Positions 1 to 10,690 of a stretch of DNA of 64,000 nt are shown here, one piece after another. The number at the start of each line of letters is the position of its first letter. Position 1 is the stretch's first letter. This DNA is from Undaria pinnatifida (taxonomy: Eukaryota; Sar; Phaeophyceae; Laminariales; Alariaceae), in NCBI GenBank assembly GCA_012845835.1, contig JABAKD010000019.1, positions 7,460,994 to 7,524,993 of the forward strand. The letters run 5' to 3'. The notes below the pieces were generated by a model, which saw only the letters and a program-made list of their open reading frames with translations, did no database searches and was not told where the DNA came from. Position numbers and translations under genes: made by a program.

Positions 1-381
1 CAGTGAGTGATATGGAGCCGGTCGCCCCGGTGGTCTAGTGGGGTTACACTCGAATACTACTACTAATAATACCAGCGTTGGTCCTTGAGTTCAATAACCA
101 CCGTTGTGAGCTTTGTTGGCTTTATTTATTTGCAGAAATAAATGGGAAATACATGATCAACTAACTGCTGAAATCGCCTAGCAGCGTGGGTAGGTACAAA
201 TCGACGCGAATCGACGAGGCAAGAAAATGCTGAATTTCTTCTCGCGATAAAAATTAGGGGAGGTATCGTAGTGGGGAGGGGGGAGGGGAGCCCGCTATAT
301 GACCCCGGATCTAAGTTATTCTATTGGGAGGGCTTGAGAGTAATGCGAGTATCACAATAAATGGGATGAGAAAAAGAAAAG
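1..381 (+). mobile_element. tRNA-derived SINE, copy 1
   Basis: A ~365-bp sequence found three times in the window (here, 42872-43238 on plus and 60152-60486 on minus). The 5' part is tRNA-like: a TGGTCTAGTGG box resembles the RNA polymerase III A box, and GAGTTCAATAACC about 50 bases later resembles the B box (GAGTTCGATTCCC in the best copy). The body contains a shared CTAGCAGCGTGGGTAGG segment and a G-rich stretch, and ends near AATAAATGG followed by an A-rich tail. There is no ORF. The three copies differ at many positions, so the insertions are not recent. The window edge may cut the 5' end. Confidence 0.7.
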
Positions 382-559
382 AAGTGAAGTGTATTAGTGC
401 TGCTATAATAATACGATACCCAAGCAAGTTGCTCTGATCGACTCGATCTGGACTGACTGCTGTTGTATTATACAATTGGTCCATGTACAACTTCTCTAAT
501 CACACGCAGCGGACATGGCCAGTCACGTTACTGGCCCCAGATGCTTGATTGCGTAAAGC

Positions 560-872
560 TACCATGAGGAACGCACTCGGCAAGTTTCGTCGCCAGACTA
601 AAGAGTCAGTCGGCGTGTGCTCGGATTTATCCGATCGAAATCTGATTAATAAAGCTCGGAATCGGATTCACTTCGAAAACGGTAGTAGTACATTGTTATG
701 ATTGTTAGTCTATATCGAACTCTCGGCATTACCTTACATACTGTACACGCAGACTATGATTGTGTGTATAGACTTTTTCTACTCTACCAAGTATTGTGAA
801 TCGAACAATTCGAAGCGCTGCCCTGCCCTACCCGAAGCATGGGTGCCGGCGAATGCTATGGGAGCCCTTGTA
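560..872 (+). mobile_element. Hairpin-ended element, copy a (long form)
   Basis: Aligns over about 300 bp with 46620-46863: both share AACGCACTCG, AGTCAGTC, CGGAATCGGATTCAC, a CTCTCGGCATTAC-like box and the end GGAGCCCTTGTA. The final 35 bases correspond to the GCATGGGTGCCGGC hairpin that is intact at 24419 and 41630, but here the 3' arm is damaged. The 63-codon ORF inside is not conserved in the other copies and is not a gene. Confidence 0.55.
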
Positions 873-1097
873 TGCCTAACTAATTACCTGTGAACGTTCC
901 CGTGCAAGCGGGGCAATTCGACCTACTCTCAAAACAGTACTCTTGCAACTCTCCGCTCTACCGCTCGCCACCCGGTCCCTAGCGACCGCACGCCCGTGCC
1001 ACGCCGGCCCCACTCATCAGCCCTCGGTGTCCCCGGCAACGAAACGGCCGACGAGTCCCAACTCCGCGAGCGGGGGGCATGAAAAGCCTCTCCTGGG

Positions 1098-1973
1098 GAC
1101 TGCTCGCGCACTCCCCCGGAAGGTGGAGAATAGTAAGAAAGTGCAAATCCCACCCAGCTCCTGGCGTACCACAGATTCACAGGTGTACTGCTGTGGTGCG
1201 TACTGCCGTACTGATGTGCTGCCGTTGTGGATTGGTTGGTACGTACTGCTCCACTACTGTTGTACTGCTGTGGTGGTGTGTTAGTCAGTGGGTGGGCGGT
1301 GGGTGGTGGGTGCTTGGCGGGTGACGGCTCGCGTTCTTCCCCGGAAGATGGAGAATCGTAAGAAAGTACAAATAAACCCCACCCAGCTCCTGGCGTGCCA
1401 CAGGTGTACAGCTGTGGTGCGTACTGCCATACTGGTGTGCTGCCTTTGTGGATTGGTCGGTACTTACTACTCCACAATTGTTGTACTGCTGTGGTGGTGG
1501 GTTGGTCAGTGGGTGGGTGGTGGGTTGTCGGTGGGTCTTTGGTGAGCTGCGGCGCACGCTCTCCCCCGGAAGGTGGAGAATCGTAAGAAAGTGCAAACTA
1601 ATCCCACTCAGCTCCTGGCGTACCACAGGTGTACCGCTGTGGTGCATATTGCCGTACTGCTCTGCTGCCGTTGTGGATTGGTCGGTACGTATTACTCCAC
1701 TGCTGTTGTACTGCTGTGGTGGTGGGTTGGTCGGTGGGTGGGTGGTGCGTGGTGGGTGGTGGGTGGTGGGTGTGCTTGGTGGGTAACAGCTCGCGCTCTC
1801 CCCCGGAAGGTGGAGAATCGCAAGAAAATGCAAATCCCACCCAGCCCCGGGCGTACGACAGGTGTACCGCCGTGGTGCGTATTACCATACTGGTGTGCTG
1901 CCGTTGTGGATTGGTCGGTACGAACTGCTCCACTGCTGTTGTACTGCTGTGGTAGTGGTTTGGTCTGTTGGTT
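1098..1973. repeat. Minisatellite, ~225-237-bp unit, four copies
   Basis: Four head-to-tail units start near 1111, 1335, 1561 and 1798, each opening with CTCCCCCGGAAGGTGGAGAA or a close variant. Each unit carries a CACAGGTGTAC segment, a TGCTGCCGTTGTGGATTGG segment and a GT-rich tail of GGGTGGGTGG type. Long ORFs run through the array in several frames on both strands because unit lengths are near multiples of three. Their products are low-complexity repeats and show no protein family. Confidence 0.9.
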
Positions 1974-2037
1974 ATATAGCACTACCCACTGAACCACGTA
2001 GTCACGTGACTACGTGGGCCAGTGGGTAGTTCTATAT
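1974..2037. repeat. 64-bp near-perfect palindrome
   Basis: The arms pair in the order ATATAG, ACTACCCACTG, CCACGTAGT, around a CACGTG centre at 2003-2008. The only unpaired positions are C/T at 1980/2031 and AA/GC at 1992-1993/2018-2019. A degenerate relative with the same ACCCACTGAACCACG and TGACTACGTGG blocks lies at 4690-4750. The palindrome sits exactly between the minisatellite and the decayed copia region. Confidence 0.9.
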
Positions 2038-2039
2038 GA

Positions 2040-3480
2040 CCAACGAAATATATGATTGCGAGTCCGCCAATTGACTCTCACCGACTTCGTCACAGGGATC
2101 TCCGGGGCTCTCCCCTCGCCTTCACCACCTTTACCTGCCCAGATGCATGACTCCCTGTCCCAGGAGGAGGGGGGGTCCGAGGCCGACGAAGAGAGCACGT
2201 CAGATCGAGGTGGGGGGGGGGAGTATGGACGAGCAGGACGAAGGTCTGGCTCGCCTGACCGACCTCGACGTGACGTAGGGGTTTGATCTGCACGCGTTCT
2301 GGCGGGAGCGCTCACAGGAGACACCTGCTGCCGGCGATGCTGGCAATCTGCACGCGTGCTTGCAGGAGCGCTCACAGGAGGCACCTGTCGCCGGCGATGC
2401 TGGCGACGGAACAGCCGAGACGATGGACTCGTCTCAAGAGGGCGTGGTGGACGCCTCCTCGGTCCCGGCAGGGAGGGCCGAAACAGTCGAGACGATGGGT
2501 TTGTCTCAATGGGGCGCGGTGGATGCCTCCTCGGTCCTGGCAGGGAGAGACAAAAGCGACTCAGGCGCATCAACAGCCTCCGGCACCGACCAAGGGAACG
2601 GCGATGATCCCCCCGCGGTTCTGTCGGGGAGGGCAGCTCAAGAGTTCAGTTGCTGGGGACGGCTGCCCCCGACAATAAGCGGCCGGACCCGGAGTCAGAG
2701 TCAACGCCTGCAAGGTGAATCTGCTCAATTTCAGCGTGTGATCGAGGACGCGATGTCGTACTGCGAAAAGTGGACGGAGTTTGAGAGTATTCTGAACGAC
2801 GGAGACCGCAATGGCCATGATGGCTGGAGGACCTGCTGTGGAAGACAATAAAGGGGAGTCAAACGTGTGCATGCCGAGTGGTTTTCCAGAAGATGTAGAA
2901 CCACCCCCGCAATTCGTAGCTGATGTAGAGTGTTCCCAATACAAAGCGGCGTGGCGTAAGGCCATGAATAATGAATTGGACGGTCACAAAACGACCGGTA
3001 CATACGAAGCTGCGACTTCGCCGCGAGGGCGGAAACTTGTAGGTGCAAAATGGGTATTCTCGTACAAGACTGACAAAGATGGTGTAATAGCGAAGACGAA
3101 AGCAAGACTTGCGGCTAAGGGCGTTAGCCAGGTGCAAGACGTAGATTACTTCCAAACGCTTGCACCAACCCCATCGTCAGCGTCAATCAAAATTCTAGCG
3201 GCCGTTGCAAATTAGCAAGGTCTGAAGATTTTCCCATTTATTTAGATGTAGCATGAAACTACCCGATGAGTGTGGTGACATGTCAGGAAATATTGTTCGC
3301 CTTAACAGATCACCATATGATCTAAAACAGAGTGGACGGTAGTGGGCCGGACTACTGGTAGAGACCGTGGTAGAATTCGGCATGGAGCAGGAAAAAAAAG
3401 GAAATAACGTCTTTGCGAGCGTGCGCGCTGGAGACGTGAATGGTTACGATAGTTTGCTCCTGAGTACTACGGTAATGCGT
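2040..3480 (+). pseudogene. Decayed Ty1/copia pol fragment (linker and start of reverse transcriptase)
   Basis: The frame at 2811-3215 encodes the start of an RVT_2 reverse transcriptase: AWRKAMNNEL, then LVGAKWVFSYKTDKDG, KARLAAKGVSQ and VDYFQTLAPTPSS, as in copia-type elements. Upstream, 2360-2851 in another frame is an acidic Ser/Gly/Arg-rich linker of the kind found between integrase and RT, containing a 60-bp (2287-2406) and a 72-bp (about 2420-2563) tandem duplication. After the stop near 3215, further RT motifs (GNIVRLNRSPYDLKQ) continue to about 3480 through stops and frameshifts. No LTR, integrase, active-site aspartates or RNase H is visible. It is a different lineage from the complete element at 16471. 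Confidence 0.85.
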
Positions 3481-3563
3481 GGCGAGTGAAGGGCCCCATT
3501 TGATCGCTGTTACGACGTCGGTCAGAGTCAATTAACGGACTCGCAAACATATATTTTGTTGGT

Positions 3564-3652
3564 TACAAGGGGCTACGCCGGCGGCCTGGACGGCCGCCGG
3601 TCGCAGCGCAGGATAGTAAATATTAAGAGGGTAAGAAGTAATGCCAAGAGTT
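3564..3652 (-). mobile_element. Hairpin-ended element, copy h
   Basis: Read on the minus strand it begins with an AACTCTTGGCATT box (complement of 3640-3652) and ends with a hairpin of arms CCGGCGGCC / GGCCGCCGG around a 5-nt loop, then CGTAGCCCCTTGTA. Related hairpin sequences occur at 59948 and, with changes in one arm, at 62024 and 62142. The overall architecture matches the copies ending GGAGCCCTTGTA elsewhere in the window. Confidence 0.6.
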
Positions 3653-3734
3653 AGACGAAGTTTGTTAATTCATATATGGGAGATACTGGAAAGGGAAAAT
3701 GCCGACAAATTTTTCCCGATTTCCCGTGTGCGGC

Positions 3735-4275
3735 GGAACAATGCGAGAAGGCAGCCTGGAAATTATGGGAGAGCATGGCGGTTCACCCCAGCTGGGTGAC
3801 GCTCTGCGTTGCTACGCAGAAAGGCGCGGCCACAGCTGCTGCTGTGCATATACCATTTGTAGCTTCGTGATGCTGCTGTGCATATACCATTTGTAGCTTC
3901 GTGATGCTGCTGTGCATATACCATTTGTAGCTTCGTCATGCTGCAGGCTCATCATAGCTTCAGCTACTGCTGTACATCATGTACATGTACGTGCTGCTGT
4001 AGACTACCGGGGGTTCAAAAATATTGAGAGTTCGCAGTTCTCCACGACGCCTAGCTGCTGCTGTGCATATACCATTTGTAGCTTCGTGATTCTGCTGTGC
4101 ATATACCATTTGTAGCTTCGTGATGCTGCTGTGCATATACCATTTGTAGCTTCGTCATGCTGCAGGCTCATCATGGCTTCAGCTACTGCTGTACATCATG
4201 TACATGTATACGTGCTGCTGTAGACTACCGGGGGTTCAAAAATATTGAGAGTTCGCAGTTCTCCACTACGCCTGG
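3735..4275. repeat. Two-level tandem repeat (219-bp block made of 34-bp units)
   Basis: A block of about 219 bp starting at 3834 is repeated from 4053. Each block opens with three 34-bp copies of GCTGCTGTGCATATACCATT plus GTAGCTTCGT, followed by a TACATCATGTACATGTA segment and a shared GGGTTCAAAAATATTGAG tail. The lead-in (GCGGAACAATGCGAGAAGG ... CACAGCTGCTGCTG) resembles 61335-61410. Short ORFs in both strands are by-products of the repetition. Confidence 0.9.
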
Positions 4276-4690
4276 GTGGCATGTGTTCTCGGGGATTACG
4301 AACTTTTCTTCCCCAGATCCTAGCACAAACCTCGCTTAGTGGCCTTTAGAGTGGCGACGCCGGCCAGGTAATCGACCCCTCCCCGTGTGTCGGAGGTCAG
4401 AGAACACGTACCGAAGAAATAACGCGAAGAAATTAGCCCTGTGTGCAGACTACGCACCAAACGTCTCACAGGGCACGATTTTTCGGAAATCTCGTCGTAG
4501 ATCTCGACGTCGAGGCCTCGCGCGCGCGCTACGGCGCCGAGCGGGCGGATCAGCTGAGCCGGTGGTTGCAGGCGAGGCGGGGGCACGCCTCAGCGAAGAA
4601 ACCGCGCGGAAAGGCGGTCAGAGGCGGGAGATATCCGCAGACGCAAGGATGTGCATATGTGAAAAGCGAACTAAGATATATAGATCTATA
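4276..4690. other. No gene seen
   Basis: A G+C-rich stretch with CTCGCGCGCGCGCTACGG near its centre. Overlapping ORFs of 80-112 codons exist on both strands, but none shows a recognisable motif or splice context. It ends at the degenerate palindrome. Confidence 0.4.
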
Positions 4691-4750
4691 AAGCATTACC
4701 CACTGAACCACGCGGCCACGTGACTACGTGGCGAGTTGGTAGTTCTATAT
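4690..4750. repeat. Degenerate relative of the 64-bp palindrome
   Basis: Shares TACCCACTGAACCACG, CACGTGACTACGTGG and GGTAGTTCTATAT with 1981-2037, but the arms no longer match fully (CGCGGC against ACTACGTGG and TTGGTAGT). It also directly precedes a dispersed repeat. Confidence 0.7.
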
Positions 4751-4756
4751 ATCCAA

Positions 4757-5443
4757 CACGGTCGCCTATGGGCCCAATTCTGTAGATTTTGTTTCCAGAA
4801 TTGCTGAAAAAACGATTTCTCGATGCGATCGTGGATTGGACGCGCCGAAATTTCGTGTTCTCCTCACACTTCATTCGACGAAATCAACAACGGCGTCGTA
4901 ATCTCTGAACGTGGCGAGTTCGTTGGGGGCTCCGATCCCCCCTTGGTGCACAGTGCTCACTCTACGGCCGGTGATTTGTGGCGGGCGCCGATCAGGCTTC
5001 TCTTCAAAAAAATTTCGTGTTCTCCTCACACTTCATTCGACGAAATCAACAACGGCGTCGTAATCTCTGAACGTGGCGAGTTCGTTGGGGGCTCCGATCC
5101 CCCCTTGGTGCACAGTGCTCACTCTACGGCCGGTGATTTGTGGCGGGCGCCGATCAGGCTTCTCTTAAAAACACATTTGGCGGCTGGTGTGTAGAAAACT
5201 GAGACAAAAACTCTATCGTCTCCCAACGGGCGAAAAACAGAATTTTGAGAGGATGTGACGGAAGGCCACAGGACAACACAAGCAACCTCTTACGCCCTAG
5301 TAGGGCATGGATCGAGATGAACTCTTCAGCGCTGTCACCTACTCTCATGTGACCTCGGAGCGAAGAGCAGTGACCATGGGTTGTCTCTATGTCGAGATCG
5401 AAGGTCAATCGTGTTTGTTGGACAATGTTGATCATGGCTGTTT
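4757..5443 (+). repeat. Dispersed repeat R1, copy A with internal 160-bp duplication
   Basis: Matches 33672-34405 and 34460-35182. Shared landmarks are GAAATTTCGTGTTCTCC, CGACGAAATCAACAAC, CGGTGATTTGTGGCGGGCGCC, GCATGGATCGAGATGAACTC and CCATGGGTTGTC. In this copy only, the segment 4849-5008 is repeated almost exactly at 5009-5168. No reading frame is conserved among the three copies, and no terminal repeats were found, so its class is unknown. Confidence 0.85.
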
Positions 5444-5461
5444 GCGCTTTTTTTTTATAAA

Positions 5462-5532
5462 AATTGAAAAACGTCAGCTGCGAATACAGTCGATTGAATG
5501 GTAGACATTCAACTTTGCAAGCTGCGTGGTAC
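5462..5532 (-). repeat. Short dispersed module R2, copy A
   Basis: About 70 bp complementary to 35828-35902: both contain GCAGCTTGCAAAG, a CATTCAATCG segment and CAGCTGACGTTTTTCAA or a close variant. Related modules are at 25793 (minus), 60627 and 60873 (plus). It lies between repeat R1 and the foldback element. Confidence 0.75.
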
Positions 5533-6839
5533 ATGGTTTTTAAATTTTAGATAAAAATATTGAGCGATGGCCGAAATCGGGTACACCCGATTGACCTATG
5601 GCCGTTATCGGGTACGCCTTGAACACACTGTCCCACAACGACTCAGGACGACATCTCATTGGTCGAAACCACACCGCATCCGAACGCAGCCGCATGTCCA
5701 TCGGGTGTACCCGATTATGGCTGAACAAGTCCTCGACGTGTACCCGACTCGCATACAAGCTACCCGATTATGGCCGGACTACTCGACCACCAGCCCACAC
5801 GCACACACGCACGCGCAGCGGGCGCGAACTCGCGCCACGTCAGGAGGCGGGGCATTGTTTGCTCCTCCGTCTCGGAGCTCTTTTTTTCCGGACATCTTTT
5901 TCCGGAGCTCTTTTTTGTGGACCTTGAAGTCGCAGTTAGGCCATTTCTTACGCAGTCGGATACCGCCAGTCGAAAACGGCCCTTTTCGACTGGATTCTTC
6001 TGGTACTTCTTCTTAACGTCTGTCGAGCCGATTTCTTATTCTTATCATCAGTCGAGCCGACTTTATAGTTATGGTGCTCTTCCTAGAGGCGGTTGGTGTG
6101 AGGGAGTACTGCTGTACAGCAGTCGAAATCGGTTGGCAGCTCTGCGCTTCGCGCTTTCTTCGCGAGCAACGGCTCGACGAACCCTCGTCCCAGCGAGTTG
6201 GTGACTTTGGGCTTATTTAGCCGAAAGCCGCCAAAGAAAGCCACGTTCGTGGAGTTGCACTCAGCCGAGAGCCGCCAAAGCTACAGCAGCCGCAGCGGTT
6301 GTTGGCAGCATGGGATCGAGACGCGCGCTGCTGCCGTCGTGTGATACACGCTGCTGGCGAGCAAAACTAGGAATGCGCCACGCTGACTTGCTGCGAGAAG
6401 CAACAGCTGGGATAGCGAAGCCAGCGTCAACGCCTTGTATGGTACTGCAGTGTGGTACCTGGTATGGGTGTGTGGCCGTGTGGGTGTGTGTTTGGTGGTG
6501 GGATGAGCGATGCGATCGGTTCAAAAAACACGTAAAAACTTTTTCGACTGAGACTTTTGACTGGAGTATCCAGTCGGAATTCTCAGTCGAAAACAGTTTA
6601 GTCAAAAAAGCCCTTGTTCGACTGCGTGTGTGTGTGTGTGTGTTCTTCACATTAAACCGTTTTTCTACTCGTCGACATCCAGCACACCCATTGTCCGTAC
6701 TGATTCTTCACCCTAGAAAGATCAGCTCTGTGGTCACAAGCCACGACACAGAGATAATGCATCGTAATGCATTCGACAACGCAATGTCATGCCCTAGTAC
6801 TGGGTACGACAGGCACAACATACATACGTCAGCAACAGA

Positions 6840-7870
6840 AATACATTGGAAGAGAGAAATACGAAATAAACAAAAACAAAAACAAAAACAAAAAACAAAA
6901 ACAAAATAAGAAAACAAATAAAAACAAAGATAAAAATAAAACAAAAAATGAAACAAACAAAACGAAGGGGAAATCGAAGAAACAACCCAACCGGAGAGGA
7001 GAGCCAAAGCTCGGAAAAGAAACACAATAAAATGAAATAAAATAAATTAAAGTAAAACCAAAAAAAGATAATCCGAACACGAGCCAAAAACCTGGACACG
7101 CAAGGAGGGAACAAAGGGGAAAAAAATACCCCAGAAAAAGACGAAAAGTGCTATGTACCTACTAGTCGGCCTGGTACCTTGCTACCCTGTCTGCCATCTC
7201 CTTCCTGCCTTCGTCCACCGCGGTCTCCCTTCTATTCCTCCTGTTGCCCCCCCTGCCCCCATTCCCTTGGACGGCTTTCCTTCTACTCCTCCTGTTTCCC
7301 CCCCTCCCCCCTTTGTGTTCTTCTCATTAAACCAAAATACCTTGTAAAAGAGAGAAACAACGAAAGAAACCAAGACAAAATAAATAAATAAATAAATAAA
7401 AAGGGGAGCCAAAGCACGGGAGATAGAAACATACCCCGAGCATGAGCCAAAATGGACATGCAAGGGGGAAAGAAAGGAAAAAAATACCCCGGAAAAAAGA
7501 AACAAGTAAAAGAAGGAAGACTGGGAGGGCCAAATAAAACAGGCTCGTCACCTACCCGCCATGCAAGACTCCCTTCATAAGGATAAGAAGGGGAAAGAAA
7601 AAAAAGAAGAAAAAGAAAAAAAATAAATTCACGGAAAAATCAAAGTACCAAGACATCACATTCCGAGCAGCCGCAGCAGTTGGCGGTACGAGTGGCATAG
7701 ATAGAAAGGTTCCACCTACTAGTCGGCCTGGTACCTTGCTACCCTGTCTGCGGTCTCCTTCCTACTTTCATCTACCGCGGTTTCCCTTCTACTCCTCCTG
7801 TCCCCCCCCCTGCCCCCATACCCTTGTGCGGTGTTCCTTCTACCCCTCCTGCTGCCCCCCCTCCCCCCGT
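6840..7870. repeat. Direct repeats of A-rich and C/T-rich segments
   Basis: Roughly 6985-7330 is repeated at 7400-7870. Each copy has a long A-rich plus-strand stretch (AGGGGAGCCAAAGC, then an AAAAATACCCC segment) followed by CTACTAGTCGGCCTGGTACC and a C/T-rich stretch of the type CTCCTGTTCCCCCCCTCCCCC. The result is strong alternating strand asymmetry over 1 kb. ORFs here are lysine- or proline-rich artefacts of composition. Confidence 0.8.
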
Positions 7871-8225
7871 TCCCTTCGACACCACCCACGGCGGATGCGC
7901 GGCGCTGTCTACTCAGCTTTGCCTCATCCTCGTGCCACCTGCCCATGAACCGTTCAGCTGCTTCGAGGACCCCCCGGTACCACTTGCCCACCTTTTTGGC
8001 TGCAGTGGGCCACAGCGCGGTCCCAACTCCAAAAACTAAGGGGGAGTGTTCCGTTGATCCCTCGTTGGCTTTGAACACCCTAAGGTCCTCAGCTATGGCT
8101 CTAGGCCAAGTCTTGAGTTGTCCGCCTGGTTTCGGGTTCTCCCCACCAGCGATCGTCCCGAACATCAACCGACGGGGCAGTCGCCCCTTGTGTTGTCGCA
8201 CCAGGTAAGAAAGCTCGATTTGGGC
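7719..8225 (-). pseudogene. C-terminal fragment of a LINE-type (non-LTR) reverse transcriptase protein
   Basis: The minus-strand frame ending at 7719 contains GRLPRRLMFGTIAGG followed by a KTWPRAIAEDLRVF segment and ANEGSTE. This is the arrangement found at the far C-terminus of many LINE ORF2 proteins, after the reverse transcriptase domain (R-L-P-R/K-x-x-x-F/Y-G ... W-x-x-x-x-x-x-D-L). Downstream the frame becomes Arg/Gly-rich where it crosses the C/T-rich repeat, so that part is probably not original coding sequence. The first 15 residues of the open frame lie at the junction with the inverted arm. No RT motifs or endonuclease remain, so this is a dead 5'-truncated fragment. Confidence 0.65.
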
Positions 8226-8857
8226 TTCAGTCGAAAACACATCCGACTGCATAAGAAATGGCCTTAGCACCCCTTGACCTCTCGACTGCTGTACAGCAGT
8301 ACTCCCTCACACCAACCGCCTCTAGGAAGAGCACCAAAACTATAAAGTCGGCTCGACTGACGATAAGAATAAGAAATCGGCTCGACAGACGTTAAGAAGA
8401 AGTACCAGAAGAATCCAGTCGAAGAGGGCCGTTTTCGACTGGCGGTATCCGACTGCGTAAGAAATGGCCTAACTGCGACTTCAAGGTCCACAAAAAAGAG
8501 CTCCGGAAAAAGATGTCCGGAAAAAAAAAGCTCCGAGACGGAGGAACAAACAATGCCCCGCCTCCTGACGTGGCGCGAGTTCGCGCCCGCTGCGCGTGCG
8601 TGTGTGCGTGTGGGCTGGTGGTCGAGTAGTCCGGCCATAATCGGGTAGCTTGTATGCGAGTCGGGTACATGTCGAGGACTTGTTCAGCCATAATCGGGTA
8701 CACCCGATGGACATGCGGCTGCGTTCGGATGCGGTGTGGTTTCGACCAATGAGATGTCGTCCTGAGTCGTTGTGGGACAGTGTGTTCAAGGGGTACCCGA
8801 TAACGGCCATAGGTCAATCGGGTGTACCCGATTTCGGCCATCGCTCAAAAATATTCT

Positions 8858-10050
8858 TCAAATTTACGTAAATTTGCATTAAATTTGAAAGGCAAAACTA
8901 CGAGCCACCAAAATATACATATCTGGTAAAACCGCACGCATCACATCTCAATGAACTGATACACAACACAACAACAGCGCACATTGACATCTCCCCCTGG
9001 CAAACTGCACGACGTGCAGAAGATAGCCACCGAATGCGCGCCACTCGGTCTTCGTGGCTGCTTTCTCTCGTGCTCTCTCGTGCCTCGTGGTCCTGGGACC
9101 AAAAATGGCCGAGCATGTACAACAGCAGTGTTCCCCCACGATGCCCTCGGCAACGCAGCAATCGACGCCGATGTAAGCCCTCTCACGCACCACGCACCAC
9201 CCAACACCGCAAGCAGGAGACAGCAGCAGCAACAGAATCATATATGGGTGGTACCATGGTGGTAGTAGCTGGTAGCACCTACTACTAGCACGCGTGCGTG
9301 TTGCGCCATCACCCGTAGCGAGCTGCCGACTCCACGGTGTACAAAATCTTAGTCGAGCCACTTGATCGCCACCAAAAACCTAGGTGACATGACTGCATGA
9401 TGTCATATGAATTTACGGGTACGAATAAAAACCTGTTTTCGTGTTTTTTGGCTTGCCGCGACGAGAGGAACCCACACAACAGAAGCAGCAGCAGCAGCAG
9501 TAGCACTGGCAGTTGCGCGAGCCGCAACGACACCAAAGACCTGGCCTCAACTCCGAAGATCACCGAGACAGACGATGCATCGCGCGGCGCCTCTCCTCGG
9601 GAGATCCAAATTGCATCCTTTTTTTCCTCGTCCGACTCATCTGTTTTTGGCCCGACGGATGCTCTGCTGGCACAGGTTGGTCTGTTTTTGTCAGTTTTTC
9701 CGAGCAGGCGTCGTTACTGCGTTTAATGTTCCATCTTTTTACATATTCCTTGCTAACCAAAGCGCAGTGAGTCAGCCGCACCCGACGAAAGGCGCTGAAA
9801 CATACTGCTGCATACAGGCTGGGGGAATCCTCGCTGCTGCTGAAGTGAGCTGTGCGGGGTGCACACCGCTCTGTGCTCGTCGTTGTGCACGCCACTTGTT
9901 CGCGATGTTAGTTGTTCCCTTTTTGTCTTTGTCTTGACTGTTCTCTTTCAACGGCCACGTGATTTTCCTCGTGATGCTACTGCTGCTGCTGCTGCTGCCG
10001 TAACTGGGTGTAGTTCTCGTATGTACCTCAACATGAAACCCGAGTCTTTC
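8858..10050. other. No gene recognised; CAG and CTG tracts
   Basis: Overlapping ORFs of 84-176 codons lie on both strands, none with a recognisable domain. A (CAG)n-type tract lies at about 9481-9505 and a (CTG)n tract at about 9977-10000. The 176-codon plus-strand ORF at 9407-9937 owes its alanine run to the CAG tract. I see no splice-site pattern that would join these frames. Confidence 0.4.
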
Positions 10051-10054
10051 GGAC

Positions 10055-10690
10055 AAAGTCAGATGCCAATAATGTCGTATTTTCCCCACAGCAACCTGTC
10101 TTTTTGGGAGCGACAAATTGCATGAGAACGCGTGACAAACCCGCACGCGTTCGTTCATGGTTCACGGGGTGGCATTCAACGGAGCACGAACGGCGAGGGG
10201 CGTTCAAGTCGATCCTCTCGCCACAGCAACACCGTGAAATGTAGAGTACACCTACCGTTAATAGTCACTCGAGGGTGGACCGCGAAGCAACATGGACAGC
10301 GAGTCTTCGGAGCAGCAATGCTAAGGGCTGACAAAATGTGATACCTACCACTGCAATTATTATTTCAAAAAGTTACCCCTTTGTATTTATTTGCGCAGTA
10401 CCACCCCCCCCTGTCAAGATTCGAAAAAATGCTCGAGCATGCCACACCAAATCCAAGATCGTGACTATTTCTCGCTTATCTCTCTCAGCCCCCGCACGCA
10501 TTCACGGCAAGATAAGCAGGGGGAACGACGGGCGAGGGGTGTTGAAGCCGATCCTCGAAGAGAACGCTCGAAGAAATAAGAGAAAACTCGAGATATTGAA
10601 GTGTCGAGATTCCGATACTGAGGCCGACACGGTAAAAATTATTGCCAACGCTTGGCCTAGGATTTGCCATACATTATTATATACATATAT
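10055..10690 (+). repeat. Dispersed repeat R3, copy 1 (includes left arm of a long hairpin)
   Basis: Aligns over about 630 bp with 35185-35810. Shared segments include CAACCTGTCTTTTTGGGAGC, CGCCACAGCAACAC, AGCAACATGGACAGCGA, GAGCATGCCAC and GATTCCGATACTGAGGCCG. There are many substitutions and small indels, and no conserved frame. The last 160 bp form the left arm of the hairpin described next. Confidence 0.85.

Larger units (their letters stand above)
5548..8857. mobile_element. Foldback element with ~575-bp inverted arms
   Basis: Positions 5548-6125 and 8278-8857 are inverted copies of each other with few differences, from GAGCGATGGCCGAAATCGGG at the outer end to GAGGGAGTACTGCTGTACAG at the inner end. 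The loop of about 2.1 kb holds CAGTCGAAAA/CGACTG-rich sequence, a (TG)10 run at about 6622, two long A-rich segments, two C/T-rich segments and the tail of a LINE protein. ORFs of 124-149 codons in the arms mirror one another and show no known domain. The size and structure fit a foldback (FB) type transposon, although a plain inverted duplication around a LINE fragment is also possible. No clear target duplication was found. Confidence 0.75.

Noticed and set aside
1-90. Functional tRNA gene
   Set aside because: The A and B boxes are present, but the acceptor and T stems do not pair and the sequence continues into a repeated SINE body.
1285-1992. Several 110-182-codon ORFs on both strands in the minisatellite
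   Set aside because: They follow the repeat unit, overlap in opposite strands and give low-complexity products.
5567-6204. ORFs of 109-149 codons in the foldback arm, mirrored at 8264-8841
   Set aside because: Their apparent conservation only reflects the inverted duplication. Three overlapping frames are open and none shows a domain.
6767-7551. Lys-rich and Phe/Leu-rich ORFs
   Set aside because: They are products of the A-rich and T-rich strands of a low-complexity repeat.
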